A stretch of 64,000 nt of DNA from Chiridota heheva (taxonomy: Eukaryota; Echinodermata; Holothuroidea; Apodida; Chiridotidae). Each line of letters begins with the position of its first letter. Positions within the stretch are counted from its first letter, which is position 1. A program made the translations under genes and the position numbers. The notes below the pieces were generated by a model, which saw nothing but the letters and a program-made list of their open reading frames with translations, was not told where the DNA came from and did not search any database. Below are positions 1 to 12,100 of the stretch, one piece after another. Location: the NCBI GenBank assembly GCA_020152595.1, contig JAIGNY010002073.1:124001-188000 (forward strand). The letters are read 5' to 3'.

Positions 1-1150
1 AAGTGACATATTTTGTCCAATTGATAGAATTTGTCTTAATCCAAATGTTTTACCAAACTTTTGACTCAGGTATACTCTCATTGGCATGAATTGGGGTGGG
101 GACATAACCAGGGTTTTGAGTGCTGGGCTTCAGTGGCAATCCAGGGTGACCTCTAGATTCCCCCTTTCCCCCTCTCATAAAGAACTGTTCAAATTTAGTT
201 CACTTCTATTGACAAATTGTCATTGTCATTCATTTTCGGAATGCTAGAAGCATTTACAAAATATTGTATGTACAATGAGACTAGAAATTACAATGGATAT
301 TCAACTGTCAAATACAAAAAAGTACAAACATATGCCAGAAACTCTTCTCACAATTCACCTCAATTCCCATTATTCATCTTGCCCAAACTTTTTACCGCTT
401 TTATTTTCGTCCCAGTATCATTCGACAAAAGCCATACATTATAATTATCCCCGTCCACCTACCATGTTCCCCGTCCACCAACCAACTTTTGTCAATATTA
501 AATCCCCCACATATCCCAAGAATATAGATCAGTCCATTATAGTGTTAAGTGCATATGGGGTTTATAACAAATGTGATTGGTAACTTACATTTGGACCAGG
601 TCTATAAGTATGCCTTGGGCCGGCCCTTGGGGCTGTAATATTTACTATGTTAAAACTTATTTGTATAGTAAGTGACGGACTTGGCAAGTTGCCAGCAGTG
701 ATTCACAAAGGTTAAAACATGAACCTGAACTGTACGTGTGCATGTGAGTATTGTATGTTTATGTAGGTGACATGTATGGGTGATTTTATTATAATATTTA
801 CGTTCAATTGGGTTAAATTCGTATGTAGATAGTTCAGTTGTTTTGATCAGAATTTATTGTGTGTAATGTATTTTATGTTATGTGTGTAAATCAGCGGAAA
901 ATGTCATAAATAGAGCGAGATTAAAAGGAGATCTGTTTAAACACTTAATAAACCGAATTGAACTGTTCAGTGCTGGGCAGAAAAGTGAATCTTAGAGCCA
1001 AGTGCTGGCCGGGAATTGTGAGACCTGGGGAGGCCCACCTGGCACCACCCACCGTAGCTAGAGCCCTAGACATAACCCAAAAGGAAGAGGAAGAGCACCC
1101 TAGTGGGTCAAAGGTCACTTATTAAAATGAAATAATATTCTAAACTTTAA
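1..1150. other. Non-coding, no gene seen
   Basis: A+T-rich sequence with only short chance ORFs. No splice-supported exon, conserved motif, or PHF12 PHD1 exon is visible here. Confidence 0.6.
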
Positions 1151-1189
1151 AAATGTCACCTGAAAGTTTGTGTTTTAGAGAAAAGGGGG

Positions 1190-1700
1190 AGGGGGTTACC
1201 ATCCACTGTTCACCTACCATCCCCCATTCACCTACCATCCCCCTTCACCTACCATTCCCCGTTCACCTACCATCCCCCGTTCACCTACCATCCCTCCTTC
1301 ACCTATCATCCCACACTCACCTACCATCCCACACTCACCTACCATCCCACACTCACCTACCATCCCACACTCACCTACCATCTCACACTCACCTACCATC
1401 CCACATTCACCTACCATCCCACATTCACCTACCATCCCACTTTCACCTACCACTCCCCATTCACCTACTAACTCCCCATTCACCTACCATCCCACATTCA
1501 CCCACCATCACCCCCATCCCCATTCTCCTACCATCCCCATCACCTACCATCCCCCATCACCTACCACTCCCCATTCACCTACCATCCTTCAATTCACTTG
1601 TCATCCTTCATTCACCTGTCATCCTTCATTCACATCCATCCCCATTTACCTACCATCTCCCATTTACCTACCACCTCTCAATTTCACCTCCCACCCCCAA
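1190..1700. repeat. 18-bp C-rich minisatellite (CACCTACCATCCCACACT)
   Basis: About 25 imperfect copies of a roughly 13-18 bp unit built on CACCTACCATCCC. Copies are most regular at 1310-1500, where the period is 18 bp. The long ORFs on both strands here are by-products of the period being a multiple of three. Confidence 0.9.
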
Positions 1701-1816
1701 TCATCTACACTTTTCTTTGCCACTTCATTCACGATTAGCTATAATCATGTCAGGAATGCATCGCTGTAAGTTCTTTTGAGGTAAAAGTCTTCATTGTATG
1801 ACTTTTCTTTTTCATG

Positions 1817-2235
1817 ACACAGTGGTGTCACAACCGGGAAGGGAAAGGGGGGGGGACAGAAATCATTGTTCCCTCTGTATGCCCCCTCCCAATGAAAAAT
1901 GGACTTTTATATTTTCTTTATAATACATGTTGGCTATATAAGTCTTCTTCATTTTAAATGTTTTCCATCATTTTAAAGTCGTTTTAAGGCTCTAAAACTA
2001 GGAATCTTCAGAGCTTCCAGGGCTTTGTCCTAAGCTGGACCCCATGGCACGTACGCCATTAGTACGTGATGTTGGCTTTAATAGTCTTTCATCGGTTATC
2101 TTCATTATCATAATTTTAAAGCCATTTGGGTCCATCATTAAACAGGGAATCTTCAGAGCTTCCTTGGGCTTTGACCCTGGACCCCTACCAGGGCTTTGCC
2201 CCCTGGACCCAACATCTTTAAGTACATGCTACACA
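1817..2235. repeat. Decayed dispersed repeat with CAGGGCTTTG modules
   Basis: It begins with CACAGTGGTGTCACAACC, resembling the CAGTGGCGTA-type hAT termini seen elsewhere in the window. Inside, the phrase GGAATCTTCAGAGCTTCC occurs twice, near 2001 and 2144, each followed by a 'grab' of GGGCTTTG...CTGGACCC. No matching right end was found, so borders are approximate. Confidence 0.4.
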
Positions 2236-2559
2236 CGTGAGCAATGCTGACAAGGCGACACATGTTACTTTTATTTTGGATTACTATTTTCAAATATTAT
2301 TGTTGTTTCCCCATAAACTAAAACCTTTGGCAATGCCACTGCACAGACAAGCTGTACATGTCAAGGAGTTAAGGTTATTTTGCAGGAATTTCTTGAGTTG
2401 AATGTGTTGATTAAAGTAATGAAGTCAAAAATTATTGAAAATGCAACAAATATTTATTGCACTAGATAGGTATGGGTGGAGTCATGAAGTATAGTCAAGT
2501 TCTTCTTAAGATCATAATCAAATTAAATATAACATTTGGACAACATAAGCATGAACATA

Positions 2560-3185
2560 CTACCTAATAACATTACTTTGCCCCATAAGAAGCAAAACAG
2601 GCATACACTTGTAAAGATTTGAACATTTCAAACTTTTTACATTAAGCCCTACCCACTGATTTATATGTACTATATGGACATTAAAAACAATAGTGACTAT
2701 TTTTAATCATGATATATCTATGTGCCAAGTCTGACGTGCCACTGATGATTGGTTCACAAGACACCTTATTTACAAAGAATTTTTAGAAGAAAGAAAAACA
2801 CATTAAGCCCTGCCCGCCATGCATATCAATAAATTTGAGCTTTGTAATATGTACATTTACACCTTTCCTACTTTCTTGATTATGCCAAATAAGAAGCAAA
2901 ACAGACATGTGGTTGTATAGTTATGAACATTTTAAGATTTTACATTTATCCCCGTCCACTTATTAAAATGCATGATATTGACACCATAAACAATAGAGAT
3001 TATCTACTAGTGACAATGCATCTATGTGCCAAATTTGACAAGACAAAGATGTACAGCTTATGAGATATTGTGTTTACAAGCAAAGCTTCACACCCACACA
3101 CTCACCCATACCCACATACACACACCAACACCACTGCTTAGCTTCCTAATGCTGATAGCATTGGAACCAAAAATGAAAACAAAAA
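2560..3185 (-). repeat. Truncated copy of the 1.35-kb dispersed repeat (family R)
   Basis: Shares with 36050-37405 and 60605-61970 the phrases around 'gccctgcccgccatgcatatcaataaa', 'gagatattgtgtttacaag' and a terminal CA-rich stretch followed by a gatagcatt...ggaacc end. Orientation is opposite to the 60.6 kb copy. About half length. Confidence 0.6.
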
Positions 3186-3867
3186 TAAGATGATGTAAGT
3201 GGACTTCCCTAAAGCTTAGCTTGTTATCAAAAAACTTCTCACTGGAAGTTACGGGATAAGTAACTCCTTACTTCCCCCCTGCAGCTTTGAATAGACAAGC
3301 ATGCTGTCTTTCAGACAGCTCTAGTTTTTGTGATTCTTTCCCCTCTTCTCCTTTTCTTTTCTCTTCAATTTTCACCTTCGCCATGTAAGGGGGTTATTTT
3401 TACACCCGTTTTGCGTGGCTAATTTTCCACTCATGGTTTCTAGTAGGCCCTTCGTTTCTTTCTGCCACTTGTCCTTACCCCGTTTTCTTTTCTCTCTGCT
3501 ATCCTTCCCAATTACTGGAGAACCTTAACCTGTTGCCTCCTTTTCACCTCCTTATTTTTTCCTTATTTTTTTTTTATCAACATGGACACATCAGAACCTA
3601 ACACCCTTTCTCAACCTACCAGAAATGCCCAGAAATGCTCCAAGAGGCCTTCCTCACCCCCTCAGCTTTATTTCTTACCTCCCCCTCTCCTCTCTCATCT
3701 CTTCACCACCACCAACCCACTCCCCTTGACCAAAATTTATCATTCTCTCTTCTCAATATCACTGCCTGCTACCTCAACTCCTCCAGGGAGTTAAAAGTGC
3801 CCCGATCTCCAGAAGGAGATAACCTCAGAACTTGAGCCAAAAGGCATCACAGAACACACCCACCCAC

Positions 3868-5032
3868 TAAGCTTGGGCGATATTTCGATATATTTTGATA
3901 TTGACTATATCGATATGGCCGATATTAAGTTAATTGGTCATATCGATATATTGATATTATGTTTTTCAATAATAATACACAATACATGAACTATTGAAAA
4001 GCTACACATGACTAGCAAACATCCCAAGTATTTTTCATTAAACAGCCACAAAAAGATAATAAATTTCATTTATATCAAAGTTTCAGGCAGTCAGTTATCA
4101 TAAAACTTTATTAAAACATTAATATTGTGATAACAATTACCCAAAAATCCTTCCATAAACAAAAAACAACTTGATTCACGGAATGCAGAGGCATTGCACA
4201 ATACTTCACTTTAATACTTGATGGCTTACGATGTTCAGACAACAAATATCATGAGATATTGAACCCTTAAACTTAAGTGTTAAGTTTCCTCAAAAGGAAT
4301 ACTAAATCTGAATTTTTATATCAAACAGTAATTAATTGACAAATCACTGACAAAACTATGAGGTTTTTCTCATTATTTTGTTCGTTTCACAATGTCTAAA
4401 AGTGACACGCTGGTCTTGCCAGATCAATCAGATTCTGTACAGTGCAGTAAATACACAATATCACTACTGTACTGCACTGTTTTTTCTGAGTGACAACACA
4501 CGTGCGATGATTGAAGCAGATTAGAAATTACATTTTATGTGTTATATATGCACTTCTGAATGTCTAGAAGTCCATAAAATGCTACCAAAATAATGCCTTT
4601 TCAGTAGAACATTCCTCAGAAGTAAGTAAGTTATGGAATTTTAAGAAGAATTGGAGCCGATTTTTGTAAGGCATACAGTGTAGGCTAGTACCAGTTCCAC
4701 AACATTTTTTTTTCATTTTTTTATGAATATGCTGAGACCTAAACTTTTTCCATCATTCTGTGCTTGCTTTTTGAGATAGAAACCATGTAAAGAACATTTT
4801 TAAGCATAGTGGGTGTTTATTTGAAAATGTTATGTATATATTTTGCAGTGATTTCTGTTAATTTGTACAAAAAGTTTTACTTGACTTTTTTGAGCCGAGA
4901 AGAGATTACCTTGCACAGAACAGTACATACGAGTTATGTATGACGTTCTAAAATATGCATATCGATTTTCGATAATATCGATATTTTTCTGGTGATATAT
5001 CGATATTGCATAATGCTCAATATTGCTCAAAA
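3868..5032 (-). mobile_element. hAT-type non-autonomous element (CTTGGGCGATAT family), copy 1
   Basis: The left end is TAAGCTTGGGCGATAT; the right end is decayed (AATATTGCTCAAAA). Perfect 8-bp target duplications CCACCCAC flank it at 3860-3867 and 5033-5040. Subterminal zones are rich in ATATCGATAT. The interior matches copy 2 (23221-24425) in the opposite orientation, for example CAGTGATTTCTGTTAATTTG here. No transposase ORF. Strand is relative to copy 2. Confidence 0.92.
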
Positions 5033-5116
5033 CCACCCACCTTGCCAACACAGGTGTCAATACTATGCCTCCCCACCGCTACCTCAACTCCTCCAGGGGA
5101 GTTATAAAGTGCCCTG

Positions 5117-5280
5117 ATCTCCAGGGAAACCCCTTCGAGGAGATCTCCAAGGAAACCCTTTCAAGGAAATCTCCAGGGAAACCCCTTCGAGGAGATTTCC
5201 AGGGAAACCCCTTCGAGGAGATCTCCAGGAAAACCCCTTCGAGAAAATCTCCAGGGAAACCCCTTCGAGAAGATAACCTC
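5117..5280 (+). repeat. 26-bp minisatellite inside LINE ORF1
   Basis: Six imperfect copies of a 26-bp unit beginning CTCCAGGGAAACCCCTTCGA. Because 26 is not a multiple of three, the reading frame rotates through the array and returns every 78 bp. The homologous segment at 3750-3860 lacks the array. Confidence 0.88.
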
Positions 5281-8200
5281 AGAACTGGAGCCACAAGGCA
5301 TCAAAGAACACTACCCACCCTTAAAATGCCAAAACTCCGAGGCTATTATTATCATAAAAATATTAAGGAAAACAACAACTTGTATAATTGATTGTTGAAT
5401 CATAACAACCAATAAACCAATTGTTTCCGAAGTTTTTTCTGTAATATACCCTGAAGACCCCTCTCCTAATAAAAAACTAGGAAGAAAAGATATGATAAAG
5501 TGACAATTAGTAGGCATTCAAAAGCCTTTCCTCAGACAGTGGGTACATCCCTCAGGGCCCCTCCCCATGACTATCACAAATTTGGCCACCATTTCTATTA
5601 CCCACCCACTGCCAACTCCCGAGGCATCTTACAACAACAATTGGAACCCCCAATCCAACCCTTTGACTATCACTAATGGCCACTGACATACCCCCCTCCC
5701 CTTTGACTATCACTAATGGCCACTGACATACAATGAAACTGTCGCAGACTTTCTGCTAATTTCAAAGAACTTAAACTTCTCATCTCCACTTTCAACCCCA
5801 GTATTATGTCTTCAGGAAACCTTTTTATCCTCCCCTGACTCTATCCCTATTCCAGGTTACTCAGGGACACACTATATCTCCCAGAATGTTAGAAAAGCTT
5901 CTGGCGGCTAACGATATCCCTTCAAGCCTCATCCCTATTCACTCCAACCTCCAAACTTCCTGCCGTCTCATGACCCTTTACATAACCATCATTATCGGCA
6001 ACCTGTACATTCCTTCTAACCTACTCCTTTCCCCCATCGACGTTGACAACCTCATCACTCCAACTTCCTAAACCTTTTATCCTCATGGGTGACTTCACCC
6101 CATCGACCTTGACAACCTCATCACTCCAACTTTCTAAACATTTCATCCTCATGGGTGACTTCAATGCTCACAGCCCTCTCGACAGCTAGAGGAAAACTTG
6201 CTGAAAACCTCCCCAACCATCACAACCTCTAGTCTTCTCAATGACGGATCTTCTACCTACTTTCACCCAGGAACAGGCACCTTCACTAGCATCGACCTTC
6301 CATCTACAACCCCTTTCTCCATGTAGAGTTCTCAGACTCGACCCTTCACTTTGTGGCAGCGATCATTTTCCCATCCTCATCTTTACCCCCCACCCCTTCT
6401 TCTCAAATCTTCCCTACCAATTGGAAATTCCACCAAGCTGACTGGAATCTTTACTCGAGTTTATGCAACATCTCTATCACATATGAAATCCTTCTCTCCA
6501 CCAATCCAGTCAATCTCTTCACCTCCAAAGTTCTGGAAATAGCAATTTTCTCCATCCCCACCTCCAACTCAACTTAAAAGAACTTCAAACCTTGGTTTAC
6601 CACAGATTGCAAAAAAGCAATCTCTCTTAAGAACAAAGCCCCCTGTCTCTTTAAAACCCACTCTTCTCCCCAAAACCTGGACAATTTTTGCATTCTCAGA
6701 CTCAAAACCAGGAAGACCATCAAACTCAGCAAAAAGACTTACTGGGAAACCTACGTCTCCTTGAATCAAATCTTCAAACCTCCCCCACCAAAGTCTGGAA
6801 CATGATTCGTAACTACAAAGGGAAAAGTACTGCTAACAATATCTCTCTTCTCATCCATAGCAACATCAAACTTACCAACCTCAACGTCATTTCAGTCTGC
6901 TTAGCCTCCACCTATGCCAAAACCTCCTCCAACGAGAATCTTTCTTAGTCTTTTCGTAATCTGAAAACCGAGCTGAAAAGAACTTACTCAACTTCCAGTC
7001 AAACAACCAAGAGACCTACAACCTTCCATTCACGTACTCCAAACTCTCCTCAGCCCTCTAAAAGTCTTGCTTGTCTTTCCAAAGCCCTGACGGCATTCAC
7101 TATAACCTCCTCAAAAATCTCCCCATTACTTTTTTAACATCTTACCCAAGATTTACAACCACCTTTGGTCCTTCAAAGCTTTCCCCAACATTTGAAAAGA
7201 GGCCACCATTCCTAAACCCAACAAAGACAGGACCATTCCCAACAAATATCACCCCATTGCTTTCACCTCCTGCCTCTGCAAGATAATGGAACGGATGGTC
7301 AATTACAAACTATGCTTGTACCTTGAGAAAACCACATCCTCACCCCCTTCCCCCATCAGAACGGCTTCAGGAAAAACCGCAATTGTCTAGACAAATGTTC
7401 TGAAACTAGACACATGTCCGAGAAGCTTTCATCAGGAATCACCACACCATCTCTATCTTCTTTGATATCGAAAAAGCATTCAACACCACCTGGCGATATG
7501 GCATTCTCAGGGGATCTATACTCCTCCGGCCTCCAAGTTCCATTCTCACCGACCTTCAAAACTCTTTATTTCCATTCTACCCAATCTCCTTCCTCCACCA
7601 ACCTCTTCAATCTAAACAAAGGCATTCCCCCTCCCTTCAGCATACCACTCCCCTCCCCAAAGCCAACATCAAACATCTTCCTATAGCCAGGTACACCTAG
7701 GCCTCTCTTTTACCACCCCCCAAGTCTTCCTAGGCCTCTCTTTTACTAATGCTCATCACAACCCAGCCTTTTTTTACTCCAAATACTGTCAATTTGGTAG
7801 ACACTTTTACAACTACTCCTTCCTTTTTACCGATGGATCCACACGAGAAGATATCTCAGGAGCTGCCGCCACCTGCCCAAGCCTTACCCTTTCTTTGAGA
7901 CTACCAGATGGAGCCTCTTATCTATTCTGCTGAGGCAAAGGCTATCCTCCTAGCTTTAAACTTTGCAGAACTCTCCTTCCGCTCTCACTTTGTCATCTTC
8001 TCTGACCCCAAATCAGTCCTCACAGGCATCCTCAACATGTGCTGGTCCAATCCCTCTCATCTTACAAATCTTAAACAAAACGCACACTCTCTCCTCTGGC
8101 AAGAAAATCATTTTTTTTCTAGATCCCAGCCACTTCAGTTTTCCCAGGAAATGAAAGGGCCGACAGAGCCAGCAATAATGTTCTGTCAAACCAAATTCCA

Positions 8201-8546
8201 TCTATCGATATACCTCATTCGGACTTTTGCCAAAATACCTCCAACTACCTCTGGAGCACTTGGCAAGACAATCCCCCTCCAACATTATCACCTTCCTCCG
8301 CAGCAGCAACCTTTTCCACTTGATTTAATCTCCCCACACCCCCATTCTTTCCTATCTCACATCCCTCTCAATATCTCCTTCTTACCACCTTTTCTACTAC
8401 ATTTTATTTCTTCTAAAATTTCACTTCTCTCCATCCTTTCCTCCTTTTCCAATCATCTCTTTTTAACCTTTGCACCTTAATTATTTAACACCCTCTTGGC
8501 ACGTTTGACTCTGACTGTTGCTGTGCCGTTAAACTAAACAAAACAA

Positions 8547-8941
8547 AACCAATAAAATATTTACATACCCCATGGAGAAACTAAACCCTAACACATTTTC
8601 AAAATGGACATTTATATGCACAAGTTAAACAGAAAGAATTTGTCATACTGAAGTAAAGTCAACATTGTTATTACTTTTTTACCAAAAATGCCTTTAAAAT
8701 TAGCTGTGGAAGAGATTTTTCAGTTTTAGTTATAAGTTTTTCAGATTGTTATTAGGTAATGCAAGAAAAAGTACTTTTTCCACTTTTAAGGTTGGAATTT
8801 TATGTTAGGTTTTTAGGCTTTGGCAAAATTTTATCTAACAGTTTTGTATTCCTTTTCATATTCTATATTACAGTATGTTTGTACACCTTTTGTATAATTT
8901 TGAGTTTTAGCCATGATTTTGACATATTTTCAAACTTTCAG
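8547..8941. other. PHF12 intron end, no other feature seen
   Basis: A+T-rich sequence between the LINE tail and the first PHF12 exon of the window. It ends in a T-rich acceptor tract. Confidence 0.6.
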
Positions 8942-9164
8942 AGAGGCTCAAAAGGAACTTCGTGGAGATAATGGTGTACCAAGTAAAAAGAAGCCCAGTC
9001 AGCTTACGATCCTGCATCAGCTGATCCTTCAGATGAAGAAATTGAGGAGCAAATCCCACGACTGAAAGGAAACCCTTTCTTAAAGCTTATCAAAGCGGCT
9101 GCCATTGCAAATCCCGTCCAGTTTCAGGTTCCTTCTGAAATCATGGAGCATGCACCTCTTCCAG
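8942..9164 (+). CDS. PHF12: PHF12 exon, acidic linker before PHD2 (frameshifted)
   Basis: Acceptor tttcag precedes 8942 and donor gtatct follows 9164. The downstream frame reads [16 protein letters not shown] then [18 protein letters not shown], matching the human PHF12 block that ends in NPTQFQLPNEL. The upstream frame reads [15 protein letters not shown] and is one base out of phase. The switch sits at the run of five A at 8985-8989; one more A would join the frames. No intron large enough to explain the switch fits. Confidence 0.8.
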
Positions 9165-12100
9165 GTATCTAAACCTTTTGCTCTATTTGAAGGCATGTAC
9201 AAACTTAGACCAGAAAATACTAGAGACTTAATCTATTCTATGTGAAACAAGTTGCAGAAACCCCTCACAATGGTCTTTTTTCTTCTTCTTTTTTTTCAGA
9301 AAATAGAATAAGACTTCTGATATTTTAAGGTATCCCAAGAATTGTAGAATTACAATTAATTTTTTTATTTACGTTCTTAAATGTGCCAGAAATATTTTAA
9401 TGAAAATTATACTTTCTTAAAATAGTGTCTATACCAACAATTGAATAAATCTCATTGTTGTTACCTTGACTGTGTTATATTCTTAGCTGGAAACTTTATT
9501 GCAGTCAATTATCATGAGAAATTTACATATGGGTTGATTTGACATCAATTTGTAAATGATCAGCTTTTGCAGGTTCATCCTCTGATGAACTTTGGACTGT
9601 ATTTGGTGAGAATGTTGACAAGACATTAACAGTTGTCAAACAAAACGTGCATTCTCAGACCAGTGAAGACAAAGACAATATATGTTGATGGTGTGATGGA
9701 CATTTTGTTGAATATCTTGATATTTGCACCTTTGCTGTAACAAATTTATATGCTTGATTTTGAAATGTTAAAATCACTGATATTTCTTGTTTATATAAAT
9801 GAAAGGGAATATGCAAAATATTTGTATTAAACGAGTAGATCACAATGTCAGTAAGTAAATGTGAAGTCAGTGTATTGACTTTGTGCATCTCTACTTAAAG
9901 GACTCAGGGTCAAGTTAAAGCTAGTAGTAAAGGCAATTGAATTGTTCTTTGGTGTGTGTTAAAGTCTGGGCCCTTGAAGAATGGACATGCTATGTATAGT
10001 AGCATTGATTTTACATATTTTACATTTTTGTAGGAATAACAAAAAGAAAGAAACGGGATGAGTTTGGGAGAACAATAAAGAAACCATATGAATTTGACAA
10101 TGGAATGGTTCCTCTTCCGGCCAAAGTGTGTTTCTATTGCAGCAAGTAAGTAACATAGCATTTTGATCCTTCATGGTACAGTATCTATAAGTCAGATTAA
10201 TTACCTCCTATTTTAAATATTATGATTATTGCAATTAAGTTCTGTAATGTTTCTGCTATCGGAGGATAGGCATGGGGACATATGTGAAATGGAATTAAAT
10301 GAGATAAGTTTAGGCACTTTGGGGGCTGGTGATGTAGGTAATTAGAGTTTGGTTTATCTTATTCAGAATTAAGTAGTATGTAACCATGTATGTCAATTCT
10401 ATTTGAGAGGACTATGGATGTTAATCAGATATTCATTATTCATATTGACGAGGTTAGATTATTGGCACATGATGTGTCTGTAGAATTTATGAATAAACCA
10501 GTACCTGAGGCTTAGACCAAACCAGTTTAGCTTTAATGGCATAGCCATTAAAACAAACAAAAAATCAAATGATATGAATTGAATGTTTCCTGATATTTTA
10601 TTTAGTGAGATTCATCCATACTTGAAGAAGTGATTTAATTCATATTAGTGCAGTAGCTTTTTGTTAAGGTTATGTGGCATCGCCTCTCATAGTGATTGAT
10701 TTCATTCAAAACTGTTTTTTTTTTTTTTTTTGTGGGTCTTTGATTGGCTTTTAATTTTCATTGAGAAAATTTTAGAAATGTAAACACACTTTTGAATGAA
10801 AATCAAACACAGTCAGAATTTTTTTTTGCATTTATTATAAATCACTGGCTTAACGACCCTCAATTCGCTCAACTTTTCTTTTCTTTACCAGGAGCTGCAG
10901 AGTTGCTTCATTACTCCAGTGTGATTATTGTCCATTATTGTTCCATAGAGACTGTCTAGATCCTCCACTCACATTCTTTCCGACAGGCAGGTGGATGTGT
11001 CCTAACCACCCAGAGCACAACTTGGTAAGGTTCTCTAGCATGGCATAGTGTTGTTAAACTTCTTGGTGTTTGTTGAACTGCTGTCATTGCAATAGGATAG
11101 ATTGAAGGTGTTATAGTATTTAATCATCAATCAACATGGAGGGATTGGAAACAAAGAAATGTAATGAAATCAAACTAAGATAAATATTACGAAAACAAAG
11201 CTTTAGTTGAAATTTTTTTTAAACTGTGGATGGAGATTTGCAGGTGTATTGTAATTGGAGGTCTGTGTTAGATAAAAGTGATGACATAAATGATCTTAAC
11301 AATCGATGTTAGAAATGAAGATTTGCATGTTTTTTGGTTTTCGATGAAATACAAGTTATTCAAGTGAAAATCGAAGATGCCAAAATAATGATCTCTTCGT
11401 TTTGTGCAAAATTTTATGTGGCACAACATGTTTTAGATTTATAATCTTACTGTTTAAGTTTTGGAAATTATTTTGTATCAATAATTGCTAGTTTGTTTCA
11501 TTTTGTAGAAGGAGTATCAAAAAGCAAGCTTTTCTGACAAGTGTAAAATCTACCATGATGTCAATGGCCGTGTAGATCAACATGCTGTCAAGCTAGATTT
11601 TCTGAACATAATTCATAGCACAGGTCCAAGGCCTCGGTGGAAAGAAAAGCCAGCTAGGAGGAAATCTAGTCTTGTAAGTATTGATGTGGTAAAAAACATC
11701 ATATCAGATTGTGTTACGGGTTAGCAATGTTGATTCCTTTATGTATACCAGATACATAAAGGAAACAACATTGATTTATTTATATCTAACAGAAGATGAC
11801 TGGTAAATATAACAACTTTTGGCAAAGACATCTCGATTTATAAATAATATGATTACGTCGATGTTGAGCTAATCTACTTATGTTAATGTATTAATTTTAG
11901 ATCATAAATATTTGGTGTATAAAAAGTTCTGTGTATTTGTAGATTAAGGTGGCCCTCAAAAATCTAGTCACTGGTGCTTCACAACTGGTTTATCAAATGG
12001 CTGTTGGCATCTCAGTATATAACCTTAGCTGTTAAGAAAGGGATGTAAAATACACTCTTTAGAATGAGGGTGACGGTGTTCAATGGAGAGAGGAAAGGTA

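Larger units (their letters stand above)
3290..8546 (+). mobile_element. I-like non-LTR retrotransposon (LINE), degenerate, split by a hAT element
   Basis: Seen: a pyrimidine-rich 5' region, a possible ORF1 start at 3582, then ORF2 remnants in shifting frames. These include an endonuclease (MGDFNAHSP at 6151, GSDHFPI at 6355), reverse transcriptase (FDIEKAFNTTWRYGIL near 7461) and RNase H (FTDGST near 7824; YSAEAKAILLALNFA and FVIFSDPKSVLTGI after 7924). The 3' end is TTAACACCCTCTTGGCACGT with GCCGTTAAAC and an AAAAC-rich tail. I do not see the [FY]ADD catalytic box, so the RT is probably internally deleted. An RNase H after RT and a simple-repeat tail suit the I superclade. Several short direct duplications (5661/5703, 6041/6091, 7690/7730) show local decay. 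Not functional. Confidence 0.85.

Noticed and set aside
1153..1779. 208-codon ORF with HTHLPS repeats
   Set aside because: Translation of the 18-bp minisatellite; no signal peptide or splice support.
1..8941. PHF12 first PHD finger exon
   Set aside because: I looked for a C4HC3 pattern like CDSCKEGGDLLCCDHC on + and found none; those exons are probably upstream of the window.
8959..9010. Micro-intron explaining the PHF12 frame change
   Set aside because: Any GT-AG pair here would be under 50 nt without a branch or pyrimidine tract; a one-base homopolymer error is simpler.
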